NCBI GenBank assembly: GCA_026018925.1
Contig: JAKSZU010000029.1
Location: 7,811,006 to 7,875,005, forward strand
Source of the DNA: Tupaia tana
Lineage: Eukaryota > Chordata > Mammalia > Scandentia > Tupaiidae
Length of the DNA stretch: 64,000 nucleotides
Reading direction: 5' to 3'
Below, one piece after another: positions 35,480 to 47,912 of this stretch (positions within the stretch are counted from its first letter, which is position 1; every line of letters begins with the position of its first letter). The translations under genes were made by a program, and so were the position numbers. The notes beneath the pieces were generated by a model that did not search any database, was not told where the DNA came from, and was given only the letters and a program-made list of their open reading frames with translations.

Positions 35480-36984
35480 GATAGCTCAGGCAGCCATTAC
35501 TCCTCTAATTCTCAACACACATTCTGGAAAGTTCCTGAGTGCCCTTTTTATAAAATTTATTTCACTGCCAACGGTCCTCATTTGTAACATTTGTATATCT
35601 CCTTTAAGTTCATAAATTTATTTCTGTGTAGTTTAACTTTCTTGTCTGCTCCTTGAAATGTCTGTATTATTTGAGTGACTTTATTTATAAATAGGAGTCA
35701 CATTTTGCTTTTATTTTACTGAATATCAATTCTAAATTCTACCCTGGATATTGTAAATTATACATCATAGAGTTTGTGAATACTGTTATATATCTGAAAA
35801 GATTAATTTTTTATTCTACACATTGGTTAACTGTCTAGATTCAAGTACCAAATTCTATATCTCTTGCAGTGATGAGGAGCTGATTCTCTGTTTTTTTTTC
35901 AGGTTCTAATAGCTGCTTTTTTGTCGGTCCCTCTGAGTTCTGTATATGTGTATTTTAGTAGTTCACAACAGCAATTTTGATGAGTTCTGTATGCAAATCC
36001 TGAGGACTATAACCTTTGGCTTCCTCTTTTCTAGGACTTATGAACTTCTCCCTAAATTTCTGGTTGTCTGTTCAGCCCTGACGGTTAGTTTTTGATAACC
36101 TGAGCCAGTAAAGGTGCAGTTTTTACTTCCTTGATCTGTATGCATACTGGAGAGTCCCTTGTGGTAAAATGCCAAAAATTTACAGTTTGTCCTTTAAGAA
36201 TTCTCTAAATCCACTTTCTGTATTTTTTTAACTATTTTCCACTGCCTCAGATGGTTCTGTTCTACATTTTTAAGTAACACATACACACACACACACACAC
36301 ACACACGTGTGTGTGTATATATATATATTTTTTATATATGTATATGTATATTTTTAAGAGTGTTCTTTAGGCTAAGCTCTTTGCCATTATTTCATGTGTC
36401 TTGTTATTTTTAAGTTGTTCGTATGATAATATCTCTTTCCTTCTATTAATTAATTCCTTCCGTTTGTGTCATAGCTTCCTTTTCTCTACCCTGGACTGTT
36501 TCAAATGTTCTAAGTCTAGTATTTCTTTACTACATGAATCCAGTCTGTCTTCCATGAAAGTCACTTATAATATATACAAATTAGGTAAAGGTGAAGTAAT
36601 GCCTACATGATAGATTTAATGTATTTCCTGTTTATATATGGTCCATAAACTTTTTGTTACTTTAAGTGTGACATTTTTGAAATGGTGGTTTTGTGGTTCA
36701 CAATATCACATTTGACTTTTAATATACCTTCAAACATTTACATTACACCAGTTTGTGTACAAAAACTCTATAATAGTATACTTGCTCTTTTCTTAGTTCC
36801 TCTACCATGTCATCATGCATTTTACATCGTACATATTATACTCCCAACATGTGACTTCTTTCACTTTCCTATACATCCACACACTCAGCTATAACCACAT
36901 GACTCAAGACCTACAATCATAAATTACATTGTAAGCGTCGGTTATCCATATAGCCCATAGCCATATGTTATGGACACTGCCTTT
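35480..36984. other. AT-rich stretch, microsatellite and one half of a direct-repeat pair
   Basis: Contains (CA)n/(TG)n/(TA)n at about 36,275-36,350 and a 120-bp block (36848-36968) repeated at 37724-37842. Some of 35,900-36,700 may be old LINE. No gene recognised. Confidence 0.4.
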
Positions 36985-37156
36985 TTTCAAAAAAGAATTA
37001 TTTATTTAATTTTATTTATTATCATTTTATTTTGCTCTAGGGCACTTACACTCATGGTGAGGGAAGTGAGAAAGCAAGCCACCAAGTCTGAGACTCAAAC
37101 TGTGGTCAGCCATGTGGGAGTCCAACACATTTATTACTTCACCACCTGCTGGCCCC
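36985..37156 (-). repeat. tRNA-derived SINE, short form
   Basis: T/A-rich tail, GAAAGCAAGCCACCAAGTCT, GAGACTCAAACTGTGGTCAG and head CCACCTGCTGGCCCC. Confidence 0.8.
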
Positions 37157-38260
37157 AACCAATGATTTTTAAAAGTTTAAAAAGAAGAGAAATTTATATG
37201 GGTCTCTGCTTATTTTCTATTTCCAGTATTCTTGTTTATATCTTACCAGATCTTTATCTGTTATAACACTTTCTAGTTTTTGACAGTTTGGCTATTATAT
37301 GCCTTCCTGTAATTGTCTTTGTATTGTCTTTTGCTATATGAGTTTGGCTGTTTTTTAAGACCATGACTTTTATGATACCAACTGTATGTATGCAAGTTAA
37401 GGTAATATGATCCTCCAAATCACCTTAGTCCTTGTAATTTCTAGAGGCAATTATGAACCTAGGAAGGTTTTTATACTCACTGTTATGATATATTACTATG
37501 CAAGAATCCACTAAAATCAGCTAGGGACATGATGCACAAGGTAGCTTCTGTGGATCATTTGCTCAAGTTTCCAATTTTTTCTCTCAGTAGAATTCTGTTG
37601 ATATTGCCTATTTCTCCCAACAGTAATGGGTGACAGCACCCACAGGACACTGCAAACATGAGAATCTCATCCAAGCCATTTTTCAGAGTTTGGGGTTTGG
37701 CTACATAGACATGCTTGCCCACCCATGTGACATTTTTCACTTTACCACACATCCACACATTCTTTAACCACATGACTCTATATCTACAGTCATAAATGAC
37801 AGTGTAAGCATAGATTATCCATATAACTCATAACCATAGTCTAAACAAAGATATTTCTACCAGATTAGCAATTCTTAAAGCTAAGAGATTATCTCCCAGA
37901 ACTTCAACTGACTAAATTTTTTTGCGGGAGATCTATTCATTCATTAGAATATACAGCTTTTGATATATAGACTGAGAGTTTGGACTTTATCATTTTCAGC
38001 ATATTATAAAAATGATCAGTCTTTTAAAAGATAATTTTCTGACTAAACTACTCAATGAGGTGTTCAATTACATGTATAGGATACCATTCAAATTTGCCCC
38101 ATGTGTGACGACTGACACATGGGGTGCTTTCAGCTGAGATTTAGTAATTTAACCTCTTCCTCTGGTGGGACATTTTATCTTCAGCAAAAGGGGAATGAGT
38201 GAATCTCATTCCACCTTACATAATTTTCTAATTTGGGTTTACCCTCCTGTGCTGTGACTT
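37157..38260. other. Stretch without a recognised gene
   Basis: Carries the second copy (37724-37842) of the direct-repeat pair. No coding signature that I can name. Confidence 0.4.
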
Positions 38261-38537
38261 CCTTTTTTTTTTTGTTTTTTTTTGGAGAAATTTTCACTAT
38301 AGGGCGCGTGTGCACTCACCAGACAGACAGAGAGAGACATAGAGACAGAAAGCGAGAAATCACCCCCCGGGGGGATGGTCACACCACAATCCCTTCTCCT
38401 CCATTCTCCTCTCGGGATCTTGAGCACGCACGCACATGCGCCCGGCGTGAGTTTTAAGCCACCAGGTCCGGGACGCGAACCGCAGTCGACTACGTGGGAG
38501 TCCAGCGACATAGCCATTAAGCTAACTGCTGGTTCCC
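38261..38537 (-). mobile_element. Young full-length SINE
   Basis: T-run, TTTCACTATAGGGCGCGTGT, intact middle and head CTAACTGCTGGTTCCCC. Target-site duplication not clear. Confidence 0.9.
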
Positions 38538-38924
38538 CTGTTTTACTTTTGAATTTGCTTTGTATTTTTATTTTTGTCGTAAGTTGTTTTGATATATACA
38601 GAGAGGTATAGTCACATACATATTTCTTCAGTGAGGGACACTAGAGAAACAAAATAGATAGGCACTTCAGTGGAGTGTTCATGCTGCAGTTTAGCCAATC
38701 AAGGGCATAGGCATGCAAATTCTTAGTATGTTCAGGGAGACATTGGGAAGTGGACCCAAGAACTTTCCATGGGGCCTCAGTATCACACATGTGTTACTGC
38801 TGCATCCCTGTAGGTGTTTTGTTTTTGTTTTTGTTTTTGTTTTTTTGTAAGCAGATGTATTTGAATTTTCTGATATTACTAATATGGCTTCAGACATTTG
38901 AGTTTTGTATACTGATCTTTTTAT
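38538..38924. other. Stretch with a (GTTTTT)n microsatellite
   Basis: A five-copy (GTTTTT)n run lies at about 38,818-38,847. Nothing else is assignable. Confidence 0.4.
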
Positions 38925-39545
38925 TATTTCTGGTTTTAAATTTTTCATTTATATTTAATTGTACACCTTTAGGGATACAATATGTTTCTCAAAGCATTCA
39001 TGCAGTGTGTAGTAATCAGATCTGTGATATTGCCATGTTCATCAGAGAACATTACTTCATGTGTGTACCTTCAATTTTTATTCAACTAGTTTTGTGGATA
39101 AATACATACATACATACATACATATATATATATATATACACATACATATGCACACACACACCCCCACACACTTAAGATTGTCAACATCTGTTTCTATCTG
39201 TTCTGGTGTATTGTGCCATAACTCATTTGTTTGTATACATACATTTTTATTCATTTCTCTTAAATAATTTCTTTTGAATATATCCCACCTCCTCACTCCC
39301 ATATCATCTTTGGTATCTACAGTTGCCCTCTCTAATTCTATATCTGTAAATATTTTAGTTTATGCTGTAGAGTGCATGCATTCACTGGAGACATACATTG
39401 TCTTTTATTGTTTGGCTTATTTAATTTATCATTAAATCTTCTTCATTTATTTACTTCACATTGAATGACAGGATCTCTTTGTTCTTTCTGGGTGAGTAGT
39501 ATTCCATTGTGTATATGTGCCACCTTTTTTAAATATGTTTTTAAG
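38925..39545 (-). repeat. L1 3' end fragment, minus strand
   Basis: GTACACCTTTAGGGATACAA and the CCCACCTCCTCACTCCC region match L1 3'UTR. TGAGTAGTATTCCATTGTGT marks the ORF2 C-terminus. A (CATA)n/(TA)n microsatellite lies at 39,106-39,140. Confidence 0.6.
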
Positions 39546-39884
39546 TTTCATACATAAGGTATCTGTTACAAAAATTGCCTACCTCGCTAAGTCACACAAA
39601 AGTTACTTGTTGCACACAGTTTACCGAGCTAAATCACAAAACCATAAACTCAAGATAACCAAATTATATTTTATTAATAAAACAAGTAAAATCTATTTAT
39701 CAATCTTCATATAGAACTGCAGCAGAAACTAAAAAAACAAAGCCTATTTGTAAAGGAATATGCCTGCATGTGAGGGATTCTGGTCTATTATCAAATTAAC
39801 TAGAATTGTCATATTTCTGTATATCAAATAAAAACCTTGAAAGTCAAGACCTTGACATTTCTAGAGATCACCTGTATTATTTGT
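39546..39884. other. Unassigned block between two L1 fragments
   Basis: About 340 bp with an AATAAAAACC at about 39,828. It is not L1 by comparison with the complete copy. Possibly the 3' end of a retrocopy. Unidentified. Confidence 0.35.
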
Positions 39885-40307
39885 TTCTGATTAATTAATT
39901 TTTATATACAATCACTGTATATCATTACAGTATGCAAAATGAATTTTCCAGCATGAATATACTGTATATTAGTTCAGTTAAAGATATTGCCATACACATC
40001 ATCAACAACAAATAATTTTCCATTTTTGTGTCCCTTAAATGTTTGGCTTTTTTCTTTTCCCTCTTGATTCCCTCCTTTCCCTCCTCTATCTCCCCCTGAC
40101 ACTGTCTCTAGTATCCACAATTTTTCTCCTTGCTTTTATATCTTGTAATATTTCAGTTTCTGCCATACAGTACAGACATTCAGTATATATTGAGTGGGGA
40201 CAAAATGCCTCTCATATTCTGGTTTGTTTTGCTTAGCAGTAAATCTTTCATATTCAGCCACTTTTTATCAACTGCCAAGGTCTCCTTGTTTTTTTTTTTT
40301 TTTTTAT

Positions 40308-40429
40308 GATTGAGTAGTATTTGATAATATATATGTGACACCCTTTTTCAGTCTGTTCATGTGTTCGATGATTGAGTAGTATTTGATAATATATATGTGC
40401 CACCCTTTTTCAGTCTGTTCATGTGTTCG
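40308..40429. repeat. 62-bp tandem duplication inside L1-D
   Basis: GATTGAGTAGTATTTGATAA through ATGTGTTCG occurs twice head-to-tail (40308-40369, 40370-40429) with a single visible mismatch (GTGACACC versus GTGCCACC). Confidence 0.9.
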
Positions 40430-40572
40430 TGGATGCTTGGGTCATTTCTGTATCTTAGCAATTGTGAATAATGCCACAGTAAACATGGATGTGCAAGTAG
40501 TTTTCCGATTGAATATATTCCTAAACTTTGGGTAGGTACTCAGGACTGGAAGTGTTGGATCATATGGTAGTT

Positions 40573-40844
40573 TTTTTTTGGTTTTTTTTTTTTTTTTTGA
40601 GAGGTTTTTGCTATAGGGCGCGTGCGCTCAACAGACAGAGAGAGACAGAGACAGAAAGCGAGAAATCACCCCCCAGGGGGGATGGTCACACCGCAATCCC
40701 TTCTCCTCCATTCTCCTCTCGGGATCTTGGGCATGCATGCACACGCGCCCGGCGTGAGTTTTAAGCCACCGGGTCCGGGACGCAAACCACGGTTGACTAT
40801 GTGGGAGTCCAGCGACATAGCCATTACGCTAACTGCTGGTTCCC
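40573..40844 (-). mobile_element. Young full-length SINE with target-site duplication
   Basis: T-run with one G, GGTTTTTGCTATAGGGCGCG, intact middle and head CTAACTGCTGGTTCCC. Flanked by GATCATATGGTAGTT at 40558-40572 and 40845-40859. Confidence 0.97.
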
Positions 40845-42520
40845 GATCATATGGTAGTTCTGTTTGTAGGTTTTTGAGGATCCTCCATATTGTTCTTCAT
40901 AGTGGCTGAACTAATTTACATTCCCACCAATAGTGTAGAGAGTTTCCTTTTCACCACAACTTCACCAGCACTTGTCATTGTTTATTTTCTTAATCTTAGC
41001 CATTCTGAGTAGGGTTAGGTGGTATCTCATCATGGTTTTGATTTGTAAGTTCCTTGTGATAAGGGATGTTGAGCATTTTTCATGTTTTTTTTTTTTTTTT
41101 TACTGTTTTTATGTTTTCTTTAGAGAGGTTGAGCTCATTTGGCCATCTTTTAATTGAGCTAATCTTTTCTTTCTTTTGTTTATTTTAGGTGCTCTACTTG
41201 AGTTCCCTGTATATTCTAGCTAATATCTGAGGCATACTTTGCAAATATATTTTCCCACTTCAAGGGTTGTCAGTTCACTCTAATTCTTTCTTTTGCTGTA
41301 CAGATGCTTTTGGAATGACATGTTTGCACTTGTTTATTTTTAGGGTTATTGCCTGTGTTTTGGGGGTCTTATTGAATAAGTCCTTGTCTTTGCCAATGTC
41401 TTCATGAGTTTCCCCTGCATTATTCACTAGTAGTTTTATAGTATGAGGTCTTGAGTTTAGATCTTTGATTTACTTTGGTTTAATTTTCATTTATGGTGAG
41501 ATATAGGGGTCCAGATTTATCTTTATGCAGTTTGATGCCCAGTTTTTCCAGCCCCATTTGCTAAAGAGGTTTTCTTTTCTTCATTAGATTGGCTGGTACC
41601 CTTTGTTAGAAAACAGTTGGCTATATGTTTGAGGATTTATTTCTACCTCAGTCTGTTCCTTTTCATGTATAGAAGTGCTACAGATTTTTGCATGTTGATT
41701 TTATATCTGGCCAGTTCACTGTATTCATTTATTATTTCTAGGAGTTTTTTTTTTTTTTTCCTTTCCCTGCATATGTGGATTCTTTTAGATTTTCTATGTA
41801 TTTAATCATGTCATATGCAAGTAGAGATAATTTACCTTCTTCCCCTATTTCAATGCCTTTTATTGTAGTTATTTGTCTGATTTTATTGGCTTGGACTTCC
41901 AGTAATACATGAAAAAGGAGTGGAGAAAGTGGGCAGTTTTGTTTTGTTCCAGGTTTTAGGTGGAAAGCTTAATCCTTTTCCCCATTCAGTGTGATGTTAG
42001 CTATCAGTTTTTCATATATGCCTTTTATTGTGTTGAGAAATGTTACTTCTATACTGATTTTGCTGAGTTTATTAATCATGAAGGGATGTGTTTTATCAAA
42101 TGCTTTATCTGCATTGATTGATATTATCATATGTTTTTATCCATTTTCCTGTTAATATGGTGTATTACATTTATAATTTTGTGTATATGGACCATCCTTG
42201 GATTCTCGGAATAAAGCCTACCTGGATGTGGTGTGGTGTGTTTTTTTTAATGTGTCATTACATATAATTTCTTAGTATCTTGTTGAGAAGTTTTGCATTT
42301 ATATTAATCAGACCTTTTTTGTTACATCTTTTCTCTTTTGGAGATGAGGGTGATGGAGGTTTCTTAAAATTAATTTGGGAGGATTTCTTCCTTTTGGATC
42401 TTTAGAAATTATTTGAGTAGAATGGAAGTTCTCTCTTCTTTCAAAGTTTTGTACAATTCTGAAGTGAAACCCTTGGGACCTGCACTTTTCTTTGTTGGAA
42501 GATGATTTGTTACTGATTAA

Positions 42521-42989
42521 ATAAATTTTTTATTAGTAATCCTATTTGAAACATACCCACGCATATTTACAGTGAGAGACAGTCCATGTTATCACTTATC
42601 TTTTGCAGTATTTCAGCACTTCACTTAATTCCACTCTAAGCACTGGTATATAATTTTATAATTCTGTCTTCTTAAATGTATGGTGTTATGATGATGTCTT
42701 TTCTCATTTCATTTAGTTATATACATTCCTGATCATCTGAATATTTATTTTCCTTACAAAAATATATCATCAAAATGAAGAAATGTTTGAGGTTGCTTCA
42801 GTGTTCAAGTTTTCTTGTTTTTATTTTTTCCATCTTTCCTTCAGTTGTCATAAATATTCCCAACATGATTCTTGTAATATTTTTCTGCAATTCACTGAGA
42901 AGCATCTGTATGTCTTCACAAAACATTAGCACTCATGAGGGCAAAGTACAGAGTAAGGTTATTTTGTGTATAGTTTGATGTCATTAATA
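42521..42989. other. AT-rich stretch without recognised features
   Basis: Lies between the L1-D end and the poly-A end of the TAB2 retrocopy. No assignable motif. Confidence 0.4.
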
Positions 42990-44060
42990 CTTTTTTTTTT
43001 ATTTTAAGGCATTACTTCTCTCAGGTAAAGCTTTAAAGAAGACATGGTCATGCTTAACCACTATAGGGAAAACAGAAAATAGTTAACAAAAGGCTATTAC
43101 ACTTTCCCTTGGGATGAATTTCACCTGCCAAGGACATTACACTGAGGTATTATTAGCTCTGTGGGCTGACATTTAATATTAGTACAATGCTGCTTTATCG
43201 CATCTTCAATCTGACAAAATCCTATGTAGCCGTGAAACTGTTCCCAAAAGACAGACTAGTTTCTTGAACTTCAAATGTGGTTTTAGAGAATTTATAGGAC
43301 TTTCTTGCTCAGGAATACATTGGCATTTCACACTGTTCATAGGAGATTAAGACTGGATCATTCTTTTTTTCTTTGGAGTGGTTTTTGCTGTAGGGCACTT
43401 GCAGTCACCAGAAAGACAGAGACCAAGACAGTGAGAAATCACCCCCAAGGGAGGATGGCCACGCCATAATCTCTTCTCCATTGTCCTCTCGAGATCTTGG
43501 ACACACTTGCACATGCGCACGTCGTGAGTTTAAGCGACCAGGTCCAGTACTCGAACTGTGGTCAACTACATGGGAACCCAGCATCATAGCCATTACACCA
43601 ACTGCTGGTCCCAAGACTGGATAATTCTAAAAGATAGCAGCAGTACAATTACAGTCTACTTGTCATCTTCTGTGTCTTGAGTTTGGTGTTTTAACGGTGT
43701 ACCTTTGAAATTTGGATTTTTGTGGCACACAACCTACAAATCCAATGTTGTCATAAAAGTTAACAATAGCAATGTGATTAAAGCGTGATCCTCGGTCTTG
43801 AAAAAGATTAGTGTCTTTGGTTAAGCAGTCAGTGTTAATCTGGAGTTGTCTATTAGAACTTCTCAACTACTGCATTTCTTCTAGCGAAGGTATTTGGCAT
43901 ATGGAATTTGATCATTTTAGGTACATTTGTGTTAGATTATTTTCTGTTTTATTGACCTTAGATTTTAGTTTATCCAGCTTTTTCTTTTGAATCTCAGGTG
44001 CTCTTTGAAGCATTTCCATTCTGGATTTCATGTGTACCAATAGAGCTGTGTTAGGCAGCA
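42990..44060 (-). pseudogene. TAB2: TAB2 processed pseudogene, C-terminal coding part plus 3'UTR, split by a SINE
   Basis: The minus strand encodes [20 protein letters not shown], then [17 protein letters not shown] and [17 protein letters not shown], matching the C-terminal coiled-coil and linker of TAB2, the ubiquitin-binding adaptor of the TAK1 kinase. The zinc-finger (NZF) region is cut by the SINE at 43365-43612. Beyond the SINE, EQCEMP and a stop (43311-43309) follow, then a 3'UTR ending in AATAAA plus A-run (T-run at 42,990-43,006). The NZF cysteines are partly lost (Ser-Tyr in place of Arg-Cys). The 5' part is absent. Paralogue TAB3 fits less well. Non-functional. Confidence 0.8.
43365..43612 (-). 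mobile_element. SINE with target-site duplication inside the TAB2 retrocopy
   Basis: GTGGTTTTTGCTGTAGGGCA to ACTGCTGGTCCC. Flanked by AAGACTGGATCATTCT (43349-43364) and AAGACTGGATAATTCT (43613-43628), one mismatch. Confidence 0.93.
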
Positions 44061-45307
44061 TCATCAGTTCCCATACTCAGTTCCCATGCTTCACTTATTC
44101 TAGCCACATGTCATTAAGTTGGGCCCTTGACATGCTGGATATTCTGTCTTATATAATGATCAGGATAGTTTCGAAGATTGATAAGTCCAAAGGTAAGGAA
44201 TAGCAGCCCTGGTGAAACTGCAGGTGGTTTAGTGGGAGAAATGGTAATTTTGAAAGTATGCAGGATCCTCAGCTGCACCTCCTGCATCTCCCTACTTCCT
44301 TCTGCCTCCCTACCGCATTGTTTTAATGTGGTCCTTAGTTATTCAACACTTATGTTGATTCCTTGTCTTAAGTACTGTGGGTCCTGCAAAACATGGATGT
44401 GGAAATGTCTCTCTATCTTGTTTTTTGAGTTATTACAACTTCACCAGGGTTGCTCCATATTGTACTCCAGAGTGGTTCTGCTCATTTACATTCCCACCAA
44501 CAGTGTAGGAGAGTTCCCTTTTCTCTTCCAGCTCACCAGGACTTATCATTATTTATTTATATATTTTAAAAATTTTAGTCATTCTGACTCGGTTTAAGTG
44601 GTATCTCATTGTAGTTTTAATTTTCATTTCTCTTATGTTAAGAAATTCTGAGCGTGTTTTCATATACTTTTTGGCTATTCATGTATCTTCCTTGGACAAT
44701 TGTCTGTTCAGCTCATTTCCTCATCTTTTAATTGGATTGGTGGTGGTTTGGAGGGCTCCCTTTTAACCACAAACTCCCCAGTATTTGTTCTTTGTATTTT
44801 AGATCATAGCCATTCTGACTGGAGTTATGTATACCTTAGTGTGCTTTGGATTTGCGTTTTCCTTATTATAAGTGATGTTAATATTTCTTCATACACTTTG
44901 TGTCCATTCACATGTCTTCAAGAGTTGTCTGGTCAGACCAGCTGTCCATTGTAAAGTCATATCATTAGTATTTTTGTGAGTGAGCTGCTTTTGTTCTCTG
45001 TATATTCTAGTTTCAATGCTGTATCTGAGGTATTTTTTAAAATAATTTCTATTTTGTTAAATTTTAATTAAACATCAAACTTTTTTATGTTCTGTTGGAT
45101 TTCATTTGCAAGTGTTTTTCTGAGGATTTTTGCATCTATATTTATCAGGGACATTGGTTTGTAGTTTATATTTTGTCATGTCTTTGCTTTTGGTATCAAG
45201 GTGATAGTGGCTTCAAAAGATGAGTTTTGGAGGTTTCCTTCCCATTGGACATTTATGAATAGTTTGATGAGAACTGGTGTTAATTCTCCTTTAAAAGTTT
45301 TGTAGAA

Positions 45308-45568
45308 GTCCAGCCAGATGATGTGGTGGTTAAGGCCACTGTATACTACATGGCCAACCTGACAGTTTGAGTCTTGGACCCTGTGGCTTTAAAGACGCAC
45401 TGGTGATGAGTGTGTGCATGTCCAAACTCCTGAGAGGAGAATGGAGCAGAAGGGAAGAATAATTTCTCATATTCTCCCCCTTCTTTTTCTGCCCTTCATC
45501 CCCATGTTGTGCAATCATAGACACTGCATATCCAAAATGAATAACTAAACAAATAAACAATAAGTAAA
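45308..45568 (+). repeat. tRNA-derived SINE, long form, old
   Basis: GTCCAGCCAGATGATGTGGT head, GGTTAAGGCCACTGTATACT, AGAGGAGAATGGAGCAGAAG and an AAACAAATAAAC tail. Confidence 0.75.
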
Positions 45569-45739
45569 AGGAAGAAATTTTTAAAAAGACTGAGAATGGG
45601 AAAAAGCTTTAGTAGAATTTAGAAATAAAACCATCAGGACCTGGGCCTTTCTTTGTTGGGAGACTATTACTGAATTTCATTGCTTTTTGTTGGTATATTT
45701 AGGCTTTCCATTTGATGGTATGATCCAGGTATATATTAT

Positions 45740-45953
45740 ATTTTTTTCCTTTAGAGTGCATGTGCATGCTGGAGAAACAGACAAAAAGTGATAAATAACT
45801 GCCCAGGGGTAATGACCATGCCACAATTCCTTCTCTTTTATTGTCGGGATTTTGGACACACGTGCCCACACCTCTGTGTGAGTTTCAAGGACTTTAACCA
45901 CAGTCGGCCGTGTGTAGGTCCTGTGACATAAACACTTGCTATCTGCTGGTTCT
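45740..45953 (-). repeat. tRNA-derived SINE, old
   Basis: TTTAGAGTGCATGTGCATGC, ATGCCACAATTCCTTCTCTT and head TATCTGCTGGTTC. Confidence 0.7.
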
Positions 45954-46177
45954 GATTCAGGTATATTTTATATGTCTAGAGATTAGTTCATTTCCTCTAG
46001 GTTTTTCAATTTGTTGGTGTATAGTCAGTCACTCAAAGCACCTATAATTATCTGTGTATTTCTGTGCCATCCATGGTAATACCACATTTTTCACGCCTTA
46101 TTTTCTGGGTCTTTTATTTTGATTTTCTACTTAATTGTTTGTTTGGTTTATTTTCTCAAAATCCCAGCTTTTTGTTA

Positions 46178-46421
46178 ATTTTTTTTTCAGTCTTTGCTAT
46201 AGGATGTGTATAGTTTCTGGAAAGAGATGGGGTTGGGGGGAAAGTGAGAAATTACCCCTCCTGGGTGGTGACCATACTTCGGTTCCTTCTTCTTTATTTT
46301 CCTCTTGAGCTTTCAGACATGCACACATGCACTCAGTGATGCCAGTTCCAGGACTCAAATAGTACAGTCAGTCATGTAGGATCCAGCTGACTTAACCATC
46401 AAGCCATTGACGGGCTCTCAG
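46178..46421 (-). repeat. tRNA-derived SINE, old
   Basis: TCAGTCTTTGCTATAGGATG, GAAAGTGAGAAATTACCCCT and a decayed head CATTGACGGGCTC. Confidence 0.7.
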
Positions 46422-46456
46422 TTGTTCTTTTAGCGTCTTATTTACGCCTGTTCTAA

Positions 46457-46715
46457 TTTTTTTTTTTTTTTTTGAGAGGTTTTTTGCTATAGGTGTGCCT
46501 GCGCTTGCCAGAAAGACAGAGAGAGACAGAAAGCAAGAAATCACCCCCCCAGGGGAGATGACCATGCCGCAATCCCTTCTTCTCCATTCTCTTGGGATCT
46601 TGGACATGCATGCACACGTGCCCGGCGTGAGTTTAAGCCACTGGGTCTGGGACTCGAACCACGTTTGACTACATGGGAGTCCAGTGACATAGCCATTATG
46701 CTAATTGCAGGTCCC
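46457..46715 (-). mobile_element. Fairly young full-length SINE
   Basis: T-run, GGTTTTTTGCTATAGGTGTG, intact middle and head AATTGCAGGTCCC. Flanks CGCCTGTTCTA (about 46,445) and TGCCGGTTCTA (about 46,717) look like a mutated target-site duplication. Confidence 0.88.
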
Positions 46716-47477
46716 ATGCCGGTTCTATTTTTTTTTTTTTTTTTTTACTTTGTATCTTCTGTTAATACTTTTGGAATATCTTGTTCCTGCTTTTTTAGTT
46801 TTCTGGGATAACTCATTATGTTATTTATCATCTTTTTTAAATGTGGGTGTGTGAGTGCTAATTGCTATAGACTTGTCTCTTAGGAGTGCTTTTAATGTAT
46901 TCGAAAGCATCTGAAGGGTTGTGATTAAATTATTACTTGTTTCAAGAAATTTTCATTTGTATTCTTAATTTATTCAGTAATTTTGAGGCTACTCGGGGTA
47001 AATTATATAATTTTCATGTATTTGTAAATTTTTGAAGGTACTTTCTGTTGGAGTTTAATTTTATCATATATAGTAACAAATAAGTTGGTATATATAATTT
47101 CTGTTTTCTTTTTAGTTTTAAAGACTTATTTTGTTCTCTATTATGTGGTCAGTCTTCAGAAATATTCTATGTGTGGCTGAGAAAAATGTGTATTTTGTTT
47201 TTGGCAAAATCTTCTGTAAATGTTGGTTAGTTTATTTGGCTTATTGGATTATTTATGTTCTGTGTCTTTTTTTTCTTTTTGTCTAAATGATCTGTCCAGA
47301 GGTGACAGTACAGTGTTGAAGTCCACATGAATTAGCATGTCACAATCAGTCTTTCTGTTCATATCTAGCAGTCTTCCTTTCTGATGTTGAATGCATAAAG
47401 CTTTATGATTTCTATATCTTCTTAGTGAATTAATCTTTTTAATACACTATGGCCTCTGACTCTTTTTACACTTTAAA

Positions 47478-47700
47478 AAAAAAAGTTTTTACAATAGGGT
47501 GCATGCATTCTCACCAGAAGGAGAGAGTAGAAAAGTGAAAAGTCACCCCCCAGAAGGGATGGTTACACTGCAATCACTTCTCCATTCTCCTCTCAGGATG
47601 TTTGGTATGCATGCTCATGAACTTGGTGTGATTTTTAAGCCTCCAAGTCTGGGACTAAAACTGCACAATCAGAAAGTTGGGACTCATCTGCCTTAACTTA
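47478..47700 (-). repeat. tRNA-derived SINE, old
   Basis: GTTTTTACAATAGGGTGCAT, AAGTCACCCCCCAGAAGGGA and a worn head. Confidence 0.7.
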
Positions 47701-47764
47701 CATGTACAAGCTTGTGTAGACTTTCTCTCAGAGATATATATAAATTATTAAATTTTAGGTATTA

Positions 47765-47912
47765 TGATTATTTAACTGACTTTATGGCACACGCACTCAC
47801 TGAGCATTAGGGGATGTGTTACAGAAAGCAAGCCACCAGGTCTTGTTTCAGAACTCGAACCATGGTCAGATATGTAATATTCCAGCATCTTAACCTGTTT
47901 GCCAGCTCCCCT
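47765..47912 (-). repeat. tRNA-derived SINE, short form
   Basis: AGAAAGCAAGCCACCAGGTC, CAGAACTCGAACCATGGTCA and TTTGCCAGCTCCCC. Confidence 0.7.

Larger units (their letters stand above)
39885..42520 (-). mobile_element. L1 (L1-D) 3' part, minus strand
   Basis: 3'UTR, ORF2 C-terminus (TGAGTAGTATTTGATAATAT region) and reverse-transcriptase part. It ends near TTTCTTTGTTGGAAGATGAT, so it is 5'-truncated in ORF2. It carries a nested SINE (40573-40844) and a 62-bp tandem duplication (40308-40429). Confidence 0.75.
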
